This document shows, piece by piece, positions 46,230 to 54,819 of a stretch of DNA of 64,000 bases (position 1 is its first letter; each line of letters starts with the position of its first letter). The stretch comes from Modestobacter sp. VKM Ac-2984. Lineage in GTDB: Bacteria; Actinomycetota; Actinomycetes; Mycobacteriales; Geodermatophilaceae. The stretch covers positions 58,430 to 122,429 of the forward strand of contig NZ_JAPVBJ010000011.1 in assembly GCF_026967985.1 (NCBI RefSeq). Reading direction: 5' to 3'. Position numbers and translations under genes: made by a program. Below the pieces are notes generated by a model. That model did no database searches, was not told the origin of the DNA, and worked only from the letters and a program-made list of their open reading frames with translations.

Positions 46230-46945
46230 CCGGTGAGCGCACGGTGCGGGTGCTGGTGGTGGACGACGACTTCGCGGTCGCGTCGGTGCACCGGGGGTAC
46301 GTGGAGTCCGTTCCTGGCCTGGAGGTGGTGGGGGAGGTGCACCGGGGGGTCGAGGCGCTGGAGGCCGTCCAGGCGCTCGCCCCCGACCTGGTGCTCCTGG
46401 ACATCCACCTGCCGGACCTCTCCGGGGTCGAGGTGCTGCGGCGGCTCCGGTCGCTGGCCGGCCCCCAGCCCGACGTCATCGTCATCACCGCCGCGCGGGA
46501 GGTGGAGACGGTCCGGGCGGCGATGACCACCGGGGTCGTCGACTACCTGGTCAAGCCGTTCTCCCTCGGCGCGTTCCGGGAACGGCTGGAGGCCTACCGG
46601 GTGCACCGGGTGGAGCTCCTGCGCCGCACGGCCGAGCCGGGACAGGGCCTCCAGCAGAGCGACGTCGACCGGCTCTTCTCCACCAGGCGGCGGGTCAGCG
46701 AACGACCCTCGGCCGCACCGCTGCCCAAGGGCCTGTCCCCCCGGACGCTGGAGTTCGTCGCCCGGACGCTCGCCAGCAGCCCCGCCGAGGACCTGTCGGC
46801 CGGCGAGGTCGGGCAGCGCTGCGGCCTGGCGCGGGTCAGCGCCCGGCGGTACCTGGAACACCTGGAGCGGTCCGGGCTGGCCGCCGTCCGCCCCCGGTAC
46901 GGGGCGGCGGGGCGCCCGGAGAACGGGTACCGCTGGACCGGCTGA
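46226..46945 (+). CDS. CitB/DpiA-type response regulator
   Basis: This 239-residue protein has a receiver domain with VLVVDDDFAVASVHRGYVE and the phosphoacceptor D59 in LVLLDIHLPD. The conserved Lys is in DYLVKPFSLGAF. A C-terminal helix-turn-helix contains VGQRCGLARVSARRYLEHLE, as in CitB/DcuR regulators. It most likely activates tctCBA-usp when the kinase senses external carboxylate. This is inferred from the family and the divergent layout. Confidence 0.92.
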   Translation: MTGERTVRVLVVDDDFAVASVHRGYVESVPGLEVVGEVHRGVEALEAVQALAPDLVLLDIHLPDLSGVEVLRRLRSLAGPQPDVIVITAAREVETVRAAMTTGVVDYLVKPFSLGAFRERLEAYRVHRVELLRRTAEPGQGLQQSDVDRLFSTRRRVSERPSAAPLPKGLSPRTLEFVARTLASSPAEDLSAGEVGQRCGLARVSARRYLEHLERSGLAAVRPRYGAAGRPENGYRWTG

Positions 46946-46973
46946 CCGGAGGTGCGGCGGCCGCCCGGACCGC

Positions 46974-48554
46974 TCAGTGCGCCGGCGGCAGCTGGGCCTG
47001 CTCTTCGGCCAGCCGCTCCGCGCCGCTGGTGGTCTTCAGCGGCTTCTCCTTGATGAAGAGCACCACCAGCAGGGCCAGCGCAGCCAGCGGGGTGGCGATC
47101 AGGAACAGCTCGGCGGTCGCGTTGCCGTAGGCGTCCTGCACCACCCGGGCGACCTCCGGCGGCAGGCTGGAGACGTCGGGGACGGTGGTCTCACCGCCGC
47201 CCTCCGTGCCGCCGCCCAGCACGGCCAGGTCACCGGCGACCCGGCTGGCCAGCACCGCGCCGAGCACGCTCACCCCGACGGTGCCGCCCAGGCTGCGGAA
47301 GAAGGACAGCACCGAGGTCGCCGAGCCGAGCTCGCGGGCCGGCACGTCGTTCTGCGCGGCCAGGACCAGGTTCTGCATCAGCAGGCCGACGCCGACACCC
47401 AGCACGACCATGAACGCGCCGAGCAGCCAGATCGAGGTCTGCGCGTCGATGGTGGACAGCAGGCCGAAGCCGAGGGTCATCAGCACGCCGCCGGCGACCA
47501 GGAACCGCTTCCAGGTGCCGGTCTTGGTGATCAGCGCACCGGCGACGGTGGAGGAGACCAGCAGACCGCCGATCATCGGCAGCGACAGCAGGCCGGCCTC
47601 GGTGGGGGAGTAGCCCAGCGAGATCTGGAAGTACTGGGACAGGAAGACGGTGCCGCCGAACATCGCGATCCCGACCAGCGCACTGGCGACCACGGTGAGC
47701 GTCACGGTGCGGTTGCGGAAGATGCCGAGCGGGATGACCGGCTCGTCCACCCGCGACTCGACGACGAGCGCCAGGGCCAGCAGCACCGCGGCGCCACCGA
47801 CCATCAGCGCGGTCGTGCCGGAGAGCCAGTCGAAGTCGTTGCCGGCCAGGGTCACCCAGATCAGCAGGGTGCTCACCCCGGCGGTGATCAGCAGGGCGCC
47901 CAGCCAGTCGATCCGGACGTCGTCGCGCGTGACCTGCTCGAGCTTGAGCGTCTTCTGCAGCAGCACGATCGCGGCCAGGGCGAACGGCACGCCCATGAAG
48001 AAGCACCAGCGCCAGCCCAGCCACGAGGTGTCCACGATGACGCCGCCGATCAGCGGCCCGGCGACGGTGGCCACGGCGAAGACGGCGCCGAAGATGCCGG
48101 CGTACCGGCCCAGCTCACGCGGCGGGATCATCGCCGCCATCACGATCTGCACCAGCGCGGTGAGGCCGCCGGCGCCGGCGCCCTGGATCACCCGGGCGAC
48201 GATCAGCATCGTGGTGTCCTGGGAGAACCCGGCCAGCAGCGACCCGGCGACGAAGAGGGTCAGCGAGAGCTGCACCAGCAGCTTCTGGCTCACCAGGTCG
48301 GCGAGCTTTCCCCACAGCGGCACCGATGCCGTCATGGCGAGCAGCTCGGCGGTGACCACCCAGGTGTAGATCGACTGGCTGCCCTCGAGGTCGGCGATGA
48401 TCACCGGCAGGGCGTTGGAGACGACGGTCGCGGCCAGGATGGACACGAAGATGCCCACCATCAGGCCGGACAGCGCCTGGAGGACCTCCCGTCGGCTCAT
48501 CCTGGCCTCGGTGCTGGCTGCGCCGGCTGCGTCGGTCTCCGTGGTGGCGGACAT
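46974..48554 (-). CDS. MFS efflux transporter, DHA2 (EmrB/QacA) family
   Basis: This 526-residue protein has fourteen predicted membrane helices. It contains VVTAELLAMTASVPLWGKLA with the motif A region following (DLVSQKLL), LVIQGAGAGG-like sequence RVIQGAGAGGLTALVQIV, and GPLIGGVIVDTSWLGWRWCF, which is motif C. Such pumps export drugs and dyes by proton antiport. A TetR gene directly upstream on the same strand suggests a TetR-controlled operon. The substrate is unknown. Confidence 0.92.
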   Translation of the reverse strand: MSATTETDAAGAASTEARMSRREVLQALSGLMVGIFVSILAATVVSNALPVIIADLEGSQSIYTWVVTAELLAMTASVPLWGKLADLVSQKLLVQLSLTLFVAGSLLAGFSQDTTMLIVARVIQGAGAGGLTALVQIVMAAMIPPRELGRYAGIFGAVFAVATVAGPLIGGVIVDTSWLGWRWCFFMGVPFALAAIVLLQKTLKLEQVTRDDVRIDWLGALLITAGVSTLLIWVTLAGNDFDWLSGTTALMVGGAAVLLALALVVESRVDEPVIPLGIFRNRTVTLTVVASALVGIAMFGGTVFLSQYFQISLGYSPTEAGLLSLPMIGGLLVSSTVAGALITKTGTWKRFLVAGGVLMTLGFGLLSTIDAQTSIWLLGAFMVVLGVGVGLLMQNLVLAAQNDVPARELGSATSVLSFFRSLGGTVGVSVLGAVLASRVAGDLAVLGGGTEGGGETTVPDVSSLPPEVARVVQDAYGNATAELFLIATPLAALALLVVLFIKEKPLKTTSGAERLAEEQAQLPPAH

Positions 48555-48593
48555 GGTGCTCCTGTCGATGGTGCGGGTCGGTGGAGGTGGAGG

Positions 48594-49196
48594 TCAGTGC
48601 GGAGGCTCGGGCAGGCCGGCGGCCAGTGCGTCCAGCGCCTCGTCGAGCAGGGTGGTGAGCGGGACGGCGCCGCGCTGGACGTGCCAGCGGGAGAAGGTCA
48701 CCCGGACAGCGGCGGACAGCACGGCGGCGAGCAGACCGGGGTAGAGGTCTGTCTCGGCGTCCTGGCCGGTCCGCTCGGCGATCGCCACGGCGACCTCCCG
48801 CTCGTCGGCCGCACCGATCTCCACCAGCCGGGGGAGCAGTGAGGGGTTGCCGGCGACGACGGTGATCCGGTCGCGCAGCGCCGCGGCGTCGGCCTCGAGC
48901 TCGGTGAGGTCCGCGTGCAGGGCGGTGCGGGCGGCGGCGAGCACGCCGGTGCCGGCGGGCTGGGCGCGCAGCCGGGCGGAGAGCCGTGGCTGGTCGGTGC
49001 CGGCGGGGAACAGCAGCGCCTCCTCCTTGGCGGAGAAGTGGTTGAAGAACGTCCGGTAGGAGACGTCGGCCGCGGCCGCGACGGCCTCCACGGTGACGTT
49101 CTCCCAGCCGAGCTCGATCGCCAGCCGGAGGGTCGCCGCGGCCAGCGCGGCCCGGGTGTCGGCCTTCTTCCGCTCACGCAGCCCTCGCTCGGTCAT
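48594..49196 (-). CDS. TetR-family transcriptional regulator
   Basis: This 200-residue regulator starts at ATG 49196 (MTERGLRERKKADTRAALAA). The TetR helix-turn-helix is VEAVAAAADVSYRTFFNHFS (about residues 32-51). The C-terminal part is a variable ligand domain. It precedes the DHA2 pump by 39 bases on the same strand and probably represses the two-gene operon through the palindromic region at 49217-49250. The ligand is unknown. The frame extends 12 codons further upstream. Confidence 0.9.
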   Translation of the reverse strand: MTERGLRERKKADTRAALAAATLRLAIELGWENVTVEAVAAAADVSYRTFFNHFSAKEEALLFPAGTDQPRLSARLRAQPAGTGVLAAARTALHADLTELEADAAALRDRITVVAGNPSLLPRLVEIGAADEREVAVAIAERTGQDAETDLYPGLLAAVLSAAVRVTFSRWHVQRGAVPLTTLLDEALDALAAGLPEPPH

Positions 49197-49216
49197 GCGC
49201 TCAGGATGCGCCGCTC

Positions 49217-49250
49217 GCTGCACACTGTGCAAGCTTGCTCGCTGTGCAGC
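49217..49250. promoter_or_regulatory. Candidate TetR operator region
   Basis: GCTGCACA (49217-49224) and TGTGCAGC (49243-49250) form an inverted repeat. Between them is the perfect palindrome GCAAGCTTGC (49229-49238). It lies 21-54 bases before the TetR start and about 60 bases before the divergent membrane protein gene, so one site could control both. Confidence 0.5.
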
Positions 49251-49312
49251 TCATCACCACGGTGCGGCGCGGCTGCCCCCCTTCGCCGGGCGGCGGCGGC
49301 ACGATCGACGCC

Positions 49313-49921
49313 GTGACGGCGACCACCGAGGTGCGGGCCCGCCGCCGGGCACCTCTCGCGCTGGCCGTGCTCGCCGGCGTGCTGGCCGGTGTCGCGGCCA
49401 AGGCGGGGGACGAGTCGGGGTGGCGGTGGGCGGCCGACCTCGGCTCCTACCCGGCTGCCTGGGTGCTGGCCGTGGCACTGATCGGCTGGGCGGCGCCGTC
49501 GCCCTCCGCCGCTGCCCTCCGCTCCGGGGTGTTCTTCGCGGCGATGACGGTGGCCTACTACGCGTGGGCCGCGCTGGTCCTGGACTTCGGCTGGTCGGTC
49601 CGGCTGCTGGTCGCCTGGCTGGTGTTGTCGGCCACCGCGGTGCCGGTCACCGCCGTGGCGGCGCACGTGGCGACCCGGGGCTCGGGGTGGCTGCCGGGAG
49701 CCCTGCTCGCGACGGCCGCCGGGATCACTCTGGGCGGTGGTGCGCTGGCCGACGCCGGTGACCACCCGGTGCAGGCGGTGGTCGACGTCGTCGTCGCACT
49801 CATGCTCGTCGTCGTCCTGGCCCGTGACCTGCGCACCCGGCTCTGGGCCGCGGCGCTGACGCTCCCGCTCACCGGGGTGGCCGCGGTGCTCCTGGGTCTG
49901 CTGCGCGACCTGCTGGGCTGA
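49313..49921 (+). CDS. Unknown membrane protein
   Basis: This 202-residue protein has six predicted membrane helices, short loops and few charges. It is not recognised with certainty. It may belong to one of the actinobacterial DUF families of small polytopic proteins. GTG 49313 starts just before the first helix. An in-frame upstream start at 49235 would add 26 residues and overlap the operator. The P-loop kinase gene follows four bases after the stop, suggesting cotranscription. Confidence 0.6.
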   Translation: MTATTEVRARRRAPLALAVLAGVLAGVAAKAGDESGWRWAADLGSYPAAWVLAVALIGWAAPSPSAAALRSGVFFAAMTVAYYAWAALVLDFGWSVRLLVAWLVLSATAVPVTAVAAHVATRGSGWLPGALLATAAGITLGGGALADAGDHPVQAVVDVVVALMLVVVLARDLRTRLWAAALTLPLTGVAAVLLGLLRDLLG

Positions 49922-49925
49922 GCGC

Positions 49926-50435
49926 GTGCTCATCGTGCTGGGCGGCCTGCCCGGGGTCGGGAAGACGACGGTCGCCCGGTCGGTGGCCGGCGCGCTGGGC
50001 GCGGCCCACCTGCGGGTCGACGCCTTCGAGGTCGCCCTGCTCCGGCAGGGCCTGGTGCCCGCTCCGGCCGAGGTCGGCGCGCACGGCTACGACCTGGCGC
50101 TGGCCGCCGCCGACACCTGCCTGACCGCCGGCACCGGCGTCCTGGTCGACGCGGTCTTCGACGTCGCCGCCGCCCGCCGGCCGTTCCGGGACCTGGCGAC
50201 CCGGCACGGTGTCCCGGTGCACTGGGTGCGGCTGATCTGCACCGACCGGGCCGAGCACCGGCGCCGGGTCGAGGAGCGCTCCGCCGACCTCCCCGGCCAC
50301 GTCCTCCCGACCTGGGAGCAGGTGCAGGCCCGGCGGGTCGACCAGTGGCACGACCGGCACACCGTCGTCGACACCGCCGGCGGCGACCCGGTCGTCGCCA
50401 CGCTCGCGGCGGTCCGCGACGGACGCGTCAGCTGA
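49926..50435 (+). CDS. P-loop kinase-like AAA protein
   Basis: This 169-residue protein starts MLIVLGGLPGVGKTTVARSV, a Walker A motif. It has a short-chain kinase layout with VDAFEVALLRQGL (Asp after strand 2), VLVDAVFDVAAARR and the lid-like HRRRVEERSADLPG. Zeta-toxin-like and gluconate kinase-like proteins share this architecture. The substrate is unknown, and no antitoxin gene is adjacent. It overlaps the DUF1003 gene tail to tail by eight bases. Confidence 0.75.
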   Translation: MLIVLGGLPGVGKTTVARSVAGALGAAHLRVDAFEVALLRQGLVPAPAEVGAHGYDLALAAADTCLTAGTGVLVDAVFDVAAARRPFRDLATRHGVPVHWVRLICTDRAEHRRRVEERSADLPGHVLPTWEQVQARRVDQWHDRHTVVDTAGGDPVVATLAAVRDGRVS

Positions 50436-50973
50436 CGGGGTCGCCGGCCGACTCGCGGCGCTTCTTGTTCTTCTTCTTGCGCTCGGCGGCCTCGTCGTTC
50501 GGGTCCTCGGGCACCAGCCGGTTGAGCTCGCCACGGATGAAGTCGCGGGTGGCCAGCTCGCCGACCGACACCCGCAGCGACGCCAGCTCCCGGGCCAGGT
50601 ACTCGGTGTCGGCGCGGGTCTGGGCGGCGCGGTTGCGGTCCTCCTCGGCCTGGATCCGGTCGCGGTCGGCCTGCCGGTTCTGCGCGAGCAGGATCAGCGG
50701 TGCGGCGTAGGCGGCCTGGGTGGAGAAGGCCAGGTTCAGCAGGATGAACGGGTAGGGGTCCCAGCGCAGGTCGACCGCGACGACGTTCAGCACGATCCAG
50801 ACGATCACGAGGATCGTCTGCACCGCGAGGAACCGGCCGGTGCCCAGGAACCGGGCGATCCCCTCGGCGAACCGGCCGACCGCGTCGGGGTCCAGTCGCA
50901 GGAAGCTGCCGATGCCCCGGGCGGTGCGGGGCTGGTCCAGCCGCAGGTCGGCGCGCCGCTCGGCCTCAGCCAC
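50428..50973 (-). CDS. DUF1003 membrane protein
   Basis: This 181-residue protein has two membrane helices (about residues 48-68 and 80-100) with FPFILLNL-like sequence YPFILLNLAFSTQAAYAAPL. A predicted coiled coil (LAQNRQADRDRIQAEEDRNR) follows, and then a Lys-rich tail. DUF1003 proteins are of unknown function. It overlaps the MgtE-N/CBS gene by eight bases and follows it, as Rv1231c follows Rv1232c, suggesting a joint role in divalent cation or membrane physiology. Confidence 0.88.
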   Translation of the reverse strand: MAEAERRADLRLDQPRTARGIGSFLRLDPDAVGRFAEGIARFLGTGRFLAVQTILVIVWIVLNVVAVDLRWDPYPFILLNLAFSTQAAYAAPLILLAQNRQADRDRIQAEEDRNRAAQTRADTEYLARELASLRVSVGELATRDFIRGELNRLVPEDPNDEAAERKKKNKKRRESAGDPVS

Positions 50974-52204
50974 GACGGGACCTCTCGCGCCAGTCCTCGG
51001 GAAGCAGGTGGTCCAGGACGTCGTCGACGCTCACCGCACCCACCAGCCGGCCCTGCGGGTCGACCACCGGCGCGGCCACCAGGTTGTAGGTGGCGAAGTA
51101 GCGGGTGACCTCGGTCAGCGGCGTCTCCGGGCGAAGCGGCTCCAGGTCGTCCAGCACCCCGCTGACCAGCCCGGACGGCGGCTCGCGCAGCAGCCGCTGG
51201 ATGTGCGCCAGCCCCAGGTACCGCCCGGTCGGGGTGGCCGACGGCGGCCGGCAGACGTAGACCTGGCTGGCCAGCGCCGGGGAGAGCTCGGGGGTGCGGA
51301 CCCGGGCCAGCGCCTCGGCGATCGTCGCGTCGGGGGCGAGGATCACCGGCTCGCTGGTCATCATCCCGCCGGCGGTGTCCTCGGAGTACTTCAGCAGCTG
51401 GCGCACCGGCTCGGCCTCGTCCGGCTCCATCAGCTCGAGCAGCCGGTCCCGGTCGAGGGTGGAGAGCTCGGCCAGCAGGTCAGCGGCGTCGTCGGGGTCC
51501 ATCTCCTCCAGGACGTCGGCGGCCCGGCGTTCCTTCAGGGTGCCCAGGATGGTGATCTGGTCGGCCTCGGGCAGCTCGCCGAGCACGTCGGCGAGCCGGG
51601 GGTCGTCCATCGCCTCGGCGACCTCGTGCCGCCGCTTGATCGGCAGCTCCTGCAGCGCGTGCGCCGCGTCGGCGGCGTTGAGCTCGCGGTAGGTGGCGAT
51701 CAGCGTCTCGGCGCTCTGCCCGGTCTCGGGCAGGGCGAGCCCGCTGACCTCGTCCCACGCCAGCTGGTGCAGCTGCCCGCGACGGCCCAGCCGGCCCGGC
51801 TCCTGGACGGCGAGGCGGGAGACGACCCAGTCGCCGGTCCGGGTCTGCTCGATCGCGGCGTCGACGACGGCGGCCGGCCGGTCGGACTCCTGGATGGTCA
51901 CCCGCCGGTCCAGCAGCTCGCCCAGCACCAGGGTCTCCCCGGCCCGCTGCTCGAAGCGCTTCAGGTTGACCGTGCCCGAGGACAGCCGCACCGAGGCGGA
52001 GTCCACGCCGGTGACCCGGCCCATCGGGCAGAAGATCCGGCGCCGCGGCACCACCTCGACGATGAGGCCCAGCACGCGCGGCGCGGCGGTGCCGACCCGC
52101 AGTGCGATGAGCACGTCGCGGACCTTGCCCACCCGGTCGCCGTTGGGGTCGAAGACGGTCAGCCCGGCCACCCGGGACACGTACGCCCTCGTCACCGTCG
52201 TCAC
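50966..52204 (-). CDS. MgtE N-domain and CBS-domain protein with N-terminal PRC-barrel
   Basis: This 412-residue soluble protein has PRC-barrel-like repeats in the first 170 residues (FDPNGDRVGKVRDVLIALRV). The MgtE intracellular N-domain follows (about 185-270, with DDPRLADVLGELPEADQITI and EMDPDDAADLLAEL). Two CBS domains complete it (about 275-405, ending VGAVSVDDVLDHLLPEDW). The MgtE membrane channel domain is missing, so it is a magnesium-sensor-like protein without its pore and might regulate another protein. It is the counterpart of Rv1232c. The start is GTG 52204. Confidence 0.88.
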   Translation of the reverse strand: MTTVTRAYVSRVAGLTVFDPNGDRVGKVRDVLIALRVGTAAPRVLGLIVEVVPRRRIFCPMGRVTGVDSASVRLSSGTVNLKRFEQRAGETLVLGELLDRRVTIQESDRPAAVVDAAIEQTRTGDWVVSRLAVQEPGRLGRRGQLHQLAWDEVSGLALPETGQSAETLIATYRELNAADAAHALQELPIKRRHEVAEAMDDPRLADVLGELPEADQITILGTLKERRAADVLEEMDPDDAADLLAELSTLDRDRLLELMEPDEAEPVRQLLKYSEDTAGGMMTSEPVILAPDATIAEALARVRTPELSPALASQVYVCRPPSATPTGRYLGLAHIQRLLREPPSGLVSGVLDDLEPLRPETPLTEVTRYFATYNLVAAPVVDPQGRLVGAVSVDDVLDHLLPEDWRERSRRG

Positions 52205-52297
52205 TGGCCCTCCTCGATGCTGCGTCGGTCCCGGGACCAGTGGCCGGCGGCGACCTCGGGAACTCGGCCACCGGAGCGGAAGGCTACCGTCGCCGTC

Positions 52298-53179
52298 GTG
52301 GCGGCTCCGGGACCCGATCGACTCAGCTACGAGGTCGTGGACGTGTTCGCGCCCCGGCCCTACGCCGGCAACCCGCTGGCGGTGGTGTTCGACGCCGACG
52401 GGCTGACCACCGAGCAGTGCCAGGCGCTGGCCTTCGAGTTCCACCTCTCGGAGACCTCGTTCCTCTGCGCGCCCACCACCTCCGACGCCGACTACCGGGT
52501 GCGGATCTTCACGCCGTTCGCCGAGCTGCCCTTCGCCGGGCACCCGAGCGTCGGGGCCGCGCACACGCTGGTGCGCACCGGTCGGCTGCCCGCCGGTCGG
52601 GTGCGCCAGGAGTGCGGCGTCGGCGTCCTCGACCTGACCGTGGACGACGCGGGGGCAGCCCTCGGCGGTGGCCGGCCGACCCTCGAACCGGGGCCGGACC
52701 CCGCCGTCCTGGCGGCCGCGCTGGGCCTGTCCGCCGCGGACCTGGCCGACTCCCCGGTGCACGTGGCCGGCTGCGGCCTGCCCTTCGCCTACCTGGCCGT
52801 GCAGCCCGGCGCGGTCGACCGGGCGCGCCCGGACCAGGGCGCGCTGGACCTGCTCGGCGTGGGGGAGGGCGTCTCGGTGCTCAGCTGGGACGCCGGCACG
52901 GCCACCGCGTACGCCCGGGTGTTCGCCGGCGACCTGCGCTGGGGGGAGGACCCGGCCACCGGTTCGGCGGCGCTGGGCGCGGGGGTCTGGCTGGCCGCGA
53001 CCGGCCTGGTGCCGGCGGACGGGACGACGGAGTACACGATCCGGCAGGGCGAGCAGCTCGGCCGGCCGTCGGTGCTGTCGTGCACGGTCACCGCCGCCGG
53101 CGGCCGGGCCACCGCGGCCACCGTCGCGGGCACCGTGCTGCCGATCGCCAGCGGCACCATCCGGGTCCCGGCGCGGTGA
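52298..53179 (+). CDS. PhzF-family isomerase
   Basis: This 293-residue protein has the PhzF features YEVVDVFAPRPYAGNPLAVV with the start of the first half, EFHLSETSFL (catalytic Glu), FTPFAELPFAGHPSVGAAH, and the second-half GEDPATGSAALGAGVWL. Family members are isomerases such as PhzF in phenazine synthesis, but most bacterial genomes have copies with unknown substrates and no phenazine genes are present here. TACCGT seven bases before GTG 52298 suggests leaderless transcription. It overlaps the next gene (GTGA). Confidence 0.9.
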   Translation: MAAPGPDRLSYEVVDVFAPRPYAGNPLAVVFDADGLTTEQCQALAFEFHLSETSFLCAPTTSDADYRVRIFTPFAELPFAGHPSVGAAHTLVRTGRLPAGRVRQECGVGVLDLTVDDAGAALGGGRPTLEPGPDPAVLAAALGLSAADLADSPVHVAGCGLPFAYLAVQPGAVDRARPDQGALDLLGVGEGVSVLSWDAGTATAYARVFAGDLRWGEDPATGSAALGAGVWLAATGLVPADGTTEYTIRQGEQLGRPSVLSCTVTAAGGRATAATVAGTVLPIASGTIRVPAR

Positions 53180-54144
53180 CCGATCCCGCCGCTCCGCCCC
53201 GGTCACCGGCGCGCGCGGTGGGCGCCGCCGCCCCGTCGCTGTCGCCCTGGGCGGTGCACCGGCCGGGCGGTCGGGAGGTGGGGCTGATGGCGGTCGCCGT
53301 CATCGGGGTGTCGTTCTCCGGCCCGCTCACCGCCATGGTGGCCACCTCGTTCCTGGCGATCGCCTTCTGGCGCAACGCCGCCGGGGCGGTCCTGCTGCTG
53401 CCGGTCCTGCTGCTGCGCGAGCGCGCGACGCTGACCGGCCTGCGACCCCGGCAGCTGGTCAGCTCCGTCGTCGCCGGGCTCTTCCTCGCTGCCCACTTCG
53501 CCGCCTGGCTGCCCAGCCTGTCGATGACGACGGTCGCCGCCTCGACCGCACTCGTCACGACGACGCCGATCTGGACGGCGCTGGCCGCCCGCGTCTCCGG
53601 CGTCCACCTGCCCCGGCAGGTGTGGTGGGGGCTGGCGCTGGCGGTGTTCGGCGCCGCGCTGATCGCCGGGGTCGACGTCACCGTCTCCTGGACGGCGCTG
53701 GCCGGTGACGGGCTCGCGCTGCTGGGGGCGATCTGCGCCGGTGGCTACATGCTCGCCGGTGCCCGGGCGCGGGAGCGGCTGACCACCTCCGCCTACGCCG
53801 TCGTCTGCTACTCGACCTGTGCGGTGGTCCTGGCCGTCGCCGCGCTGGTCGTCGGGGTGCCGCTGGCCGGCTTCAGCGCGCGGGACTGGTGGCTGATCGC
53901 GGCGATCACCGTCTGCGCGCAGCTGTTCGGGCACACGCTGCTGAACCTGGTGCTCTCCTCGGTGGGGCCGACGGTGGTGGGGCTGGCGGTGCTGCTGGAG
54001 GTGCCGGGTGCGCTGCTGGTCGCGCTGGTGCTGCTGCAGCAGGTGCCGCCCCTGCTGGCGCTGCCGGGGATGATAGCCGTGGTGATCGGGGTGGCCCTGG
54101 TGATCCGCGGCGGCCGCCCCACGCCGGAGGCCGATCCGGTGTAG
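53176..54144 (+). CDS. DMT-superfamily (EamA) transporter
   Basis: This 322-residue protein has ten membrane helices and two EamA repeats. It has FSGPLTAMVATSFLAIAFWR in the first helices, HFAAWLPSLSMTTVAASTAL, and VVGLAVLLEVPGALLVALVL in the last part. A charged N-terminus of about 35 residues precedes the first helix. It is the third EamA protein of the window and is translationally coupled to the PhzF gene. The substrate is unknown. Confidence 0.87.
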   Translation: MTDPAAPPRSPARAVGAAAPSLSPWAVHRPGGREVGLMAVAVIGVSFSGPLTAMVATSFLAIAFWRNAAGAVLLLPVLLLRERATLTGLRPRQLVSSVVAGLFLAAHFAAWLPSLSMTTVAASTALVTTTPIWTALAARVSGVHLPRQVWWGLALAVFGAALIAGVDVTVSWTALAGDGLALLGAICAGGYMLAGARARERLTTSAYAVVCYSTCAVVLAVAALVVGVPLAGFSARDWWLIAAITVCAQLFGHTLLNLVLSSVGPTVVGLAVLLEVPGALLVALVLLQQVPPLLALPGMIAVVIGVALVIRGGRPTPEADPV

Positions 54145-54153
54145 GACCGAGGC

Positions 54154-54218
54154 GCTGTTGATCATCGGCGAACGGCTGCTCGACACGCCGGTGGTGGCCG
54201 CCGTTCACCGATGATCAA
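54154..54218. repeat. Hairpin repeat, copy 1
   Basis: A 19-base stem (54158-54176 with 54200-54218, one mismatch) encloses a 23-base conserved loop containing CGACACGCCGGTGGTGG. Copy 2 lies at 54820-54882 with the same loop. It begins ten bases after the EamA stop and lies 3' of the convergent GNAT gene. Confidence 0.75.
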
Positions 54219-54261
54219 CCGGAGGGGCGGGTCGTTCAGCGGACCCGAGCCGATCCAGCTG

Positions 54262-54795
54262 TCAGTCGTGCAGCAGGACGAGGCCGGGGCGCCCGTTCGG
54301 CGCATCCGGACCGTGTCCGACGCGGCGCCAGCCGCGCTGCTCATAGAGAGCGAGCGCAGGCGTGGGCTCGTCGCGGGTCACGAGCCACGCGCGCTGTCGG
54401 GTCTCGGCCAGCAGTGTGTCCAGCAGCGTCCCGCCCAGCCCCTGCCGACGGCGGCTCGGGTCGACGACCAGTAGGCAGACCGCGAAGCTGTCCTCCAGCA
54501 GGTCCGCCGCCGCGTCGAGGCGTGTGTGGAGCTGGCGTCCCCACGGGTCGGCCTGCTCGGTCCAGTGCCACGGGTGGCCGTAGGCGAATCCGACCAGTCG
54601 CCCGCCCGCGCGCAGCGAGGTGGTGAGCAGGTCCGGTCGGGGGAGGAGCGCGCCGTATAACTCGGCGAAGACCCCGGCGACCTCGGGTGGCTCCCACAGC
54701 GGTGCGTCCCGTGACGCTTGTCGATACAGGTGCTCGACCTCTGCCACCGCCGGTGCTCCGTCGCTTCCTTGCGTCAGCACGAGGTCCGGACCCAC
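54262..54795 (-). CDS. GNAT-family N-acetyltransferase
   Basis: This 177-residue protein has the GNAT core VCLLVVDPSRRRQGLGGTLL, where R-R-x-G-L-G-G is the acetyl-CoA pyrophosphate loop. The C-terminal ALALYEQRGWRRVG is typical of the last strand. The substrate is unknown. The frame stays open upstream into repeat copy 2. I chose GTG 54795 because the repeat-derived codons before it are unlikely to be part of the protein. The gene is bracketed by two copies of the same hairpin repeat. Confidence 0.85.
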   Translation of the reverse strand: MGPDLVLTQGSDGAPAVAEVEHLYRQASRDAPLWEPPEVAGVFAELYGALLPRPDLLTTSLRAGGRLVGFAYGHPWHWTEQADPWGRQLHTRLDAAADLLEDSFAVCLLVVDPSRRRQGLGGTLLDTLLAETRQRAWLVTRDEPTPALALYEQRGWRRVGHGPDAPNGRPGLVLLHD

Positions 54796-54819
54796 GGAAT
54801 GACCGTAGCCAGCCCCGCT

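Noticed and set aside
49926..50435. Zeta-type toxin kinase
   Set aside because: The Walker A and lid fit, but no epsilon-like antitoxin is adjacent and the specific zeta motifs are not visible.
50966..53206. Possible 746-residue fusion including the MgtE-N/CBS protein
   Set aside because: The extra N-terminal part is antisense to the PhzF gene. GTG 52204 begins the conserved domain.
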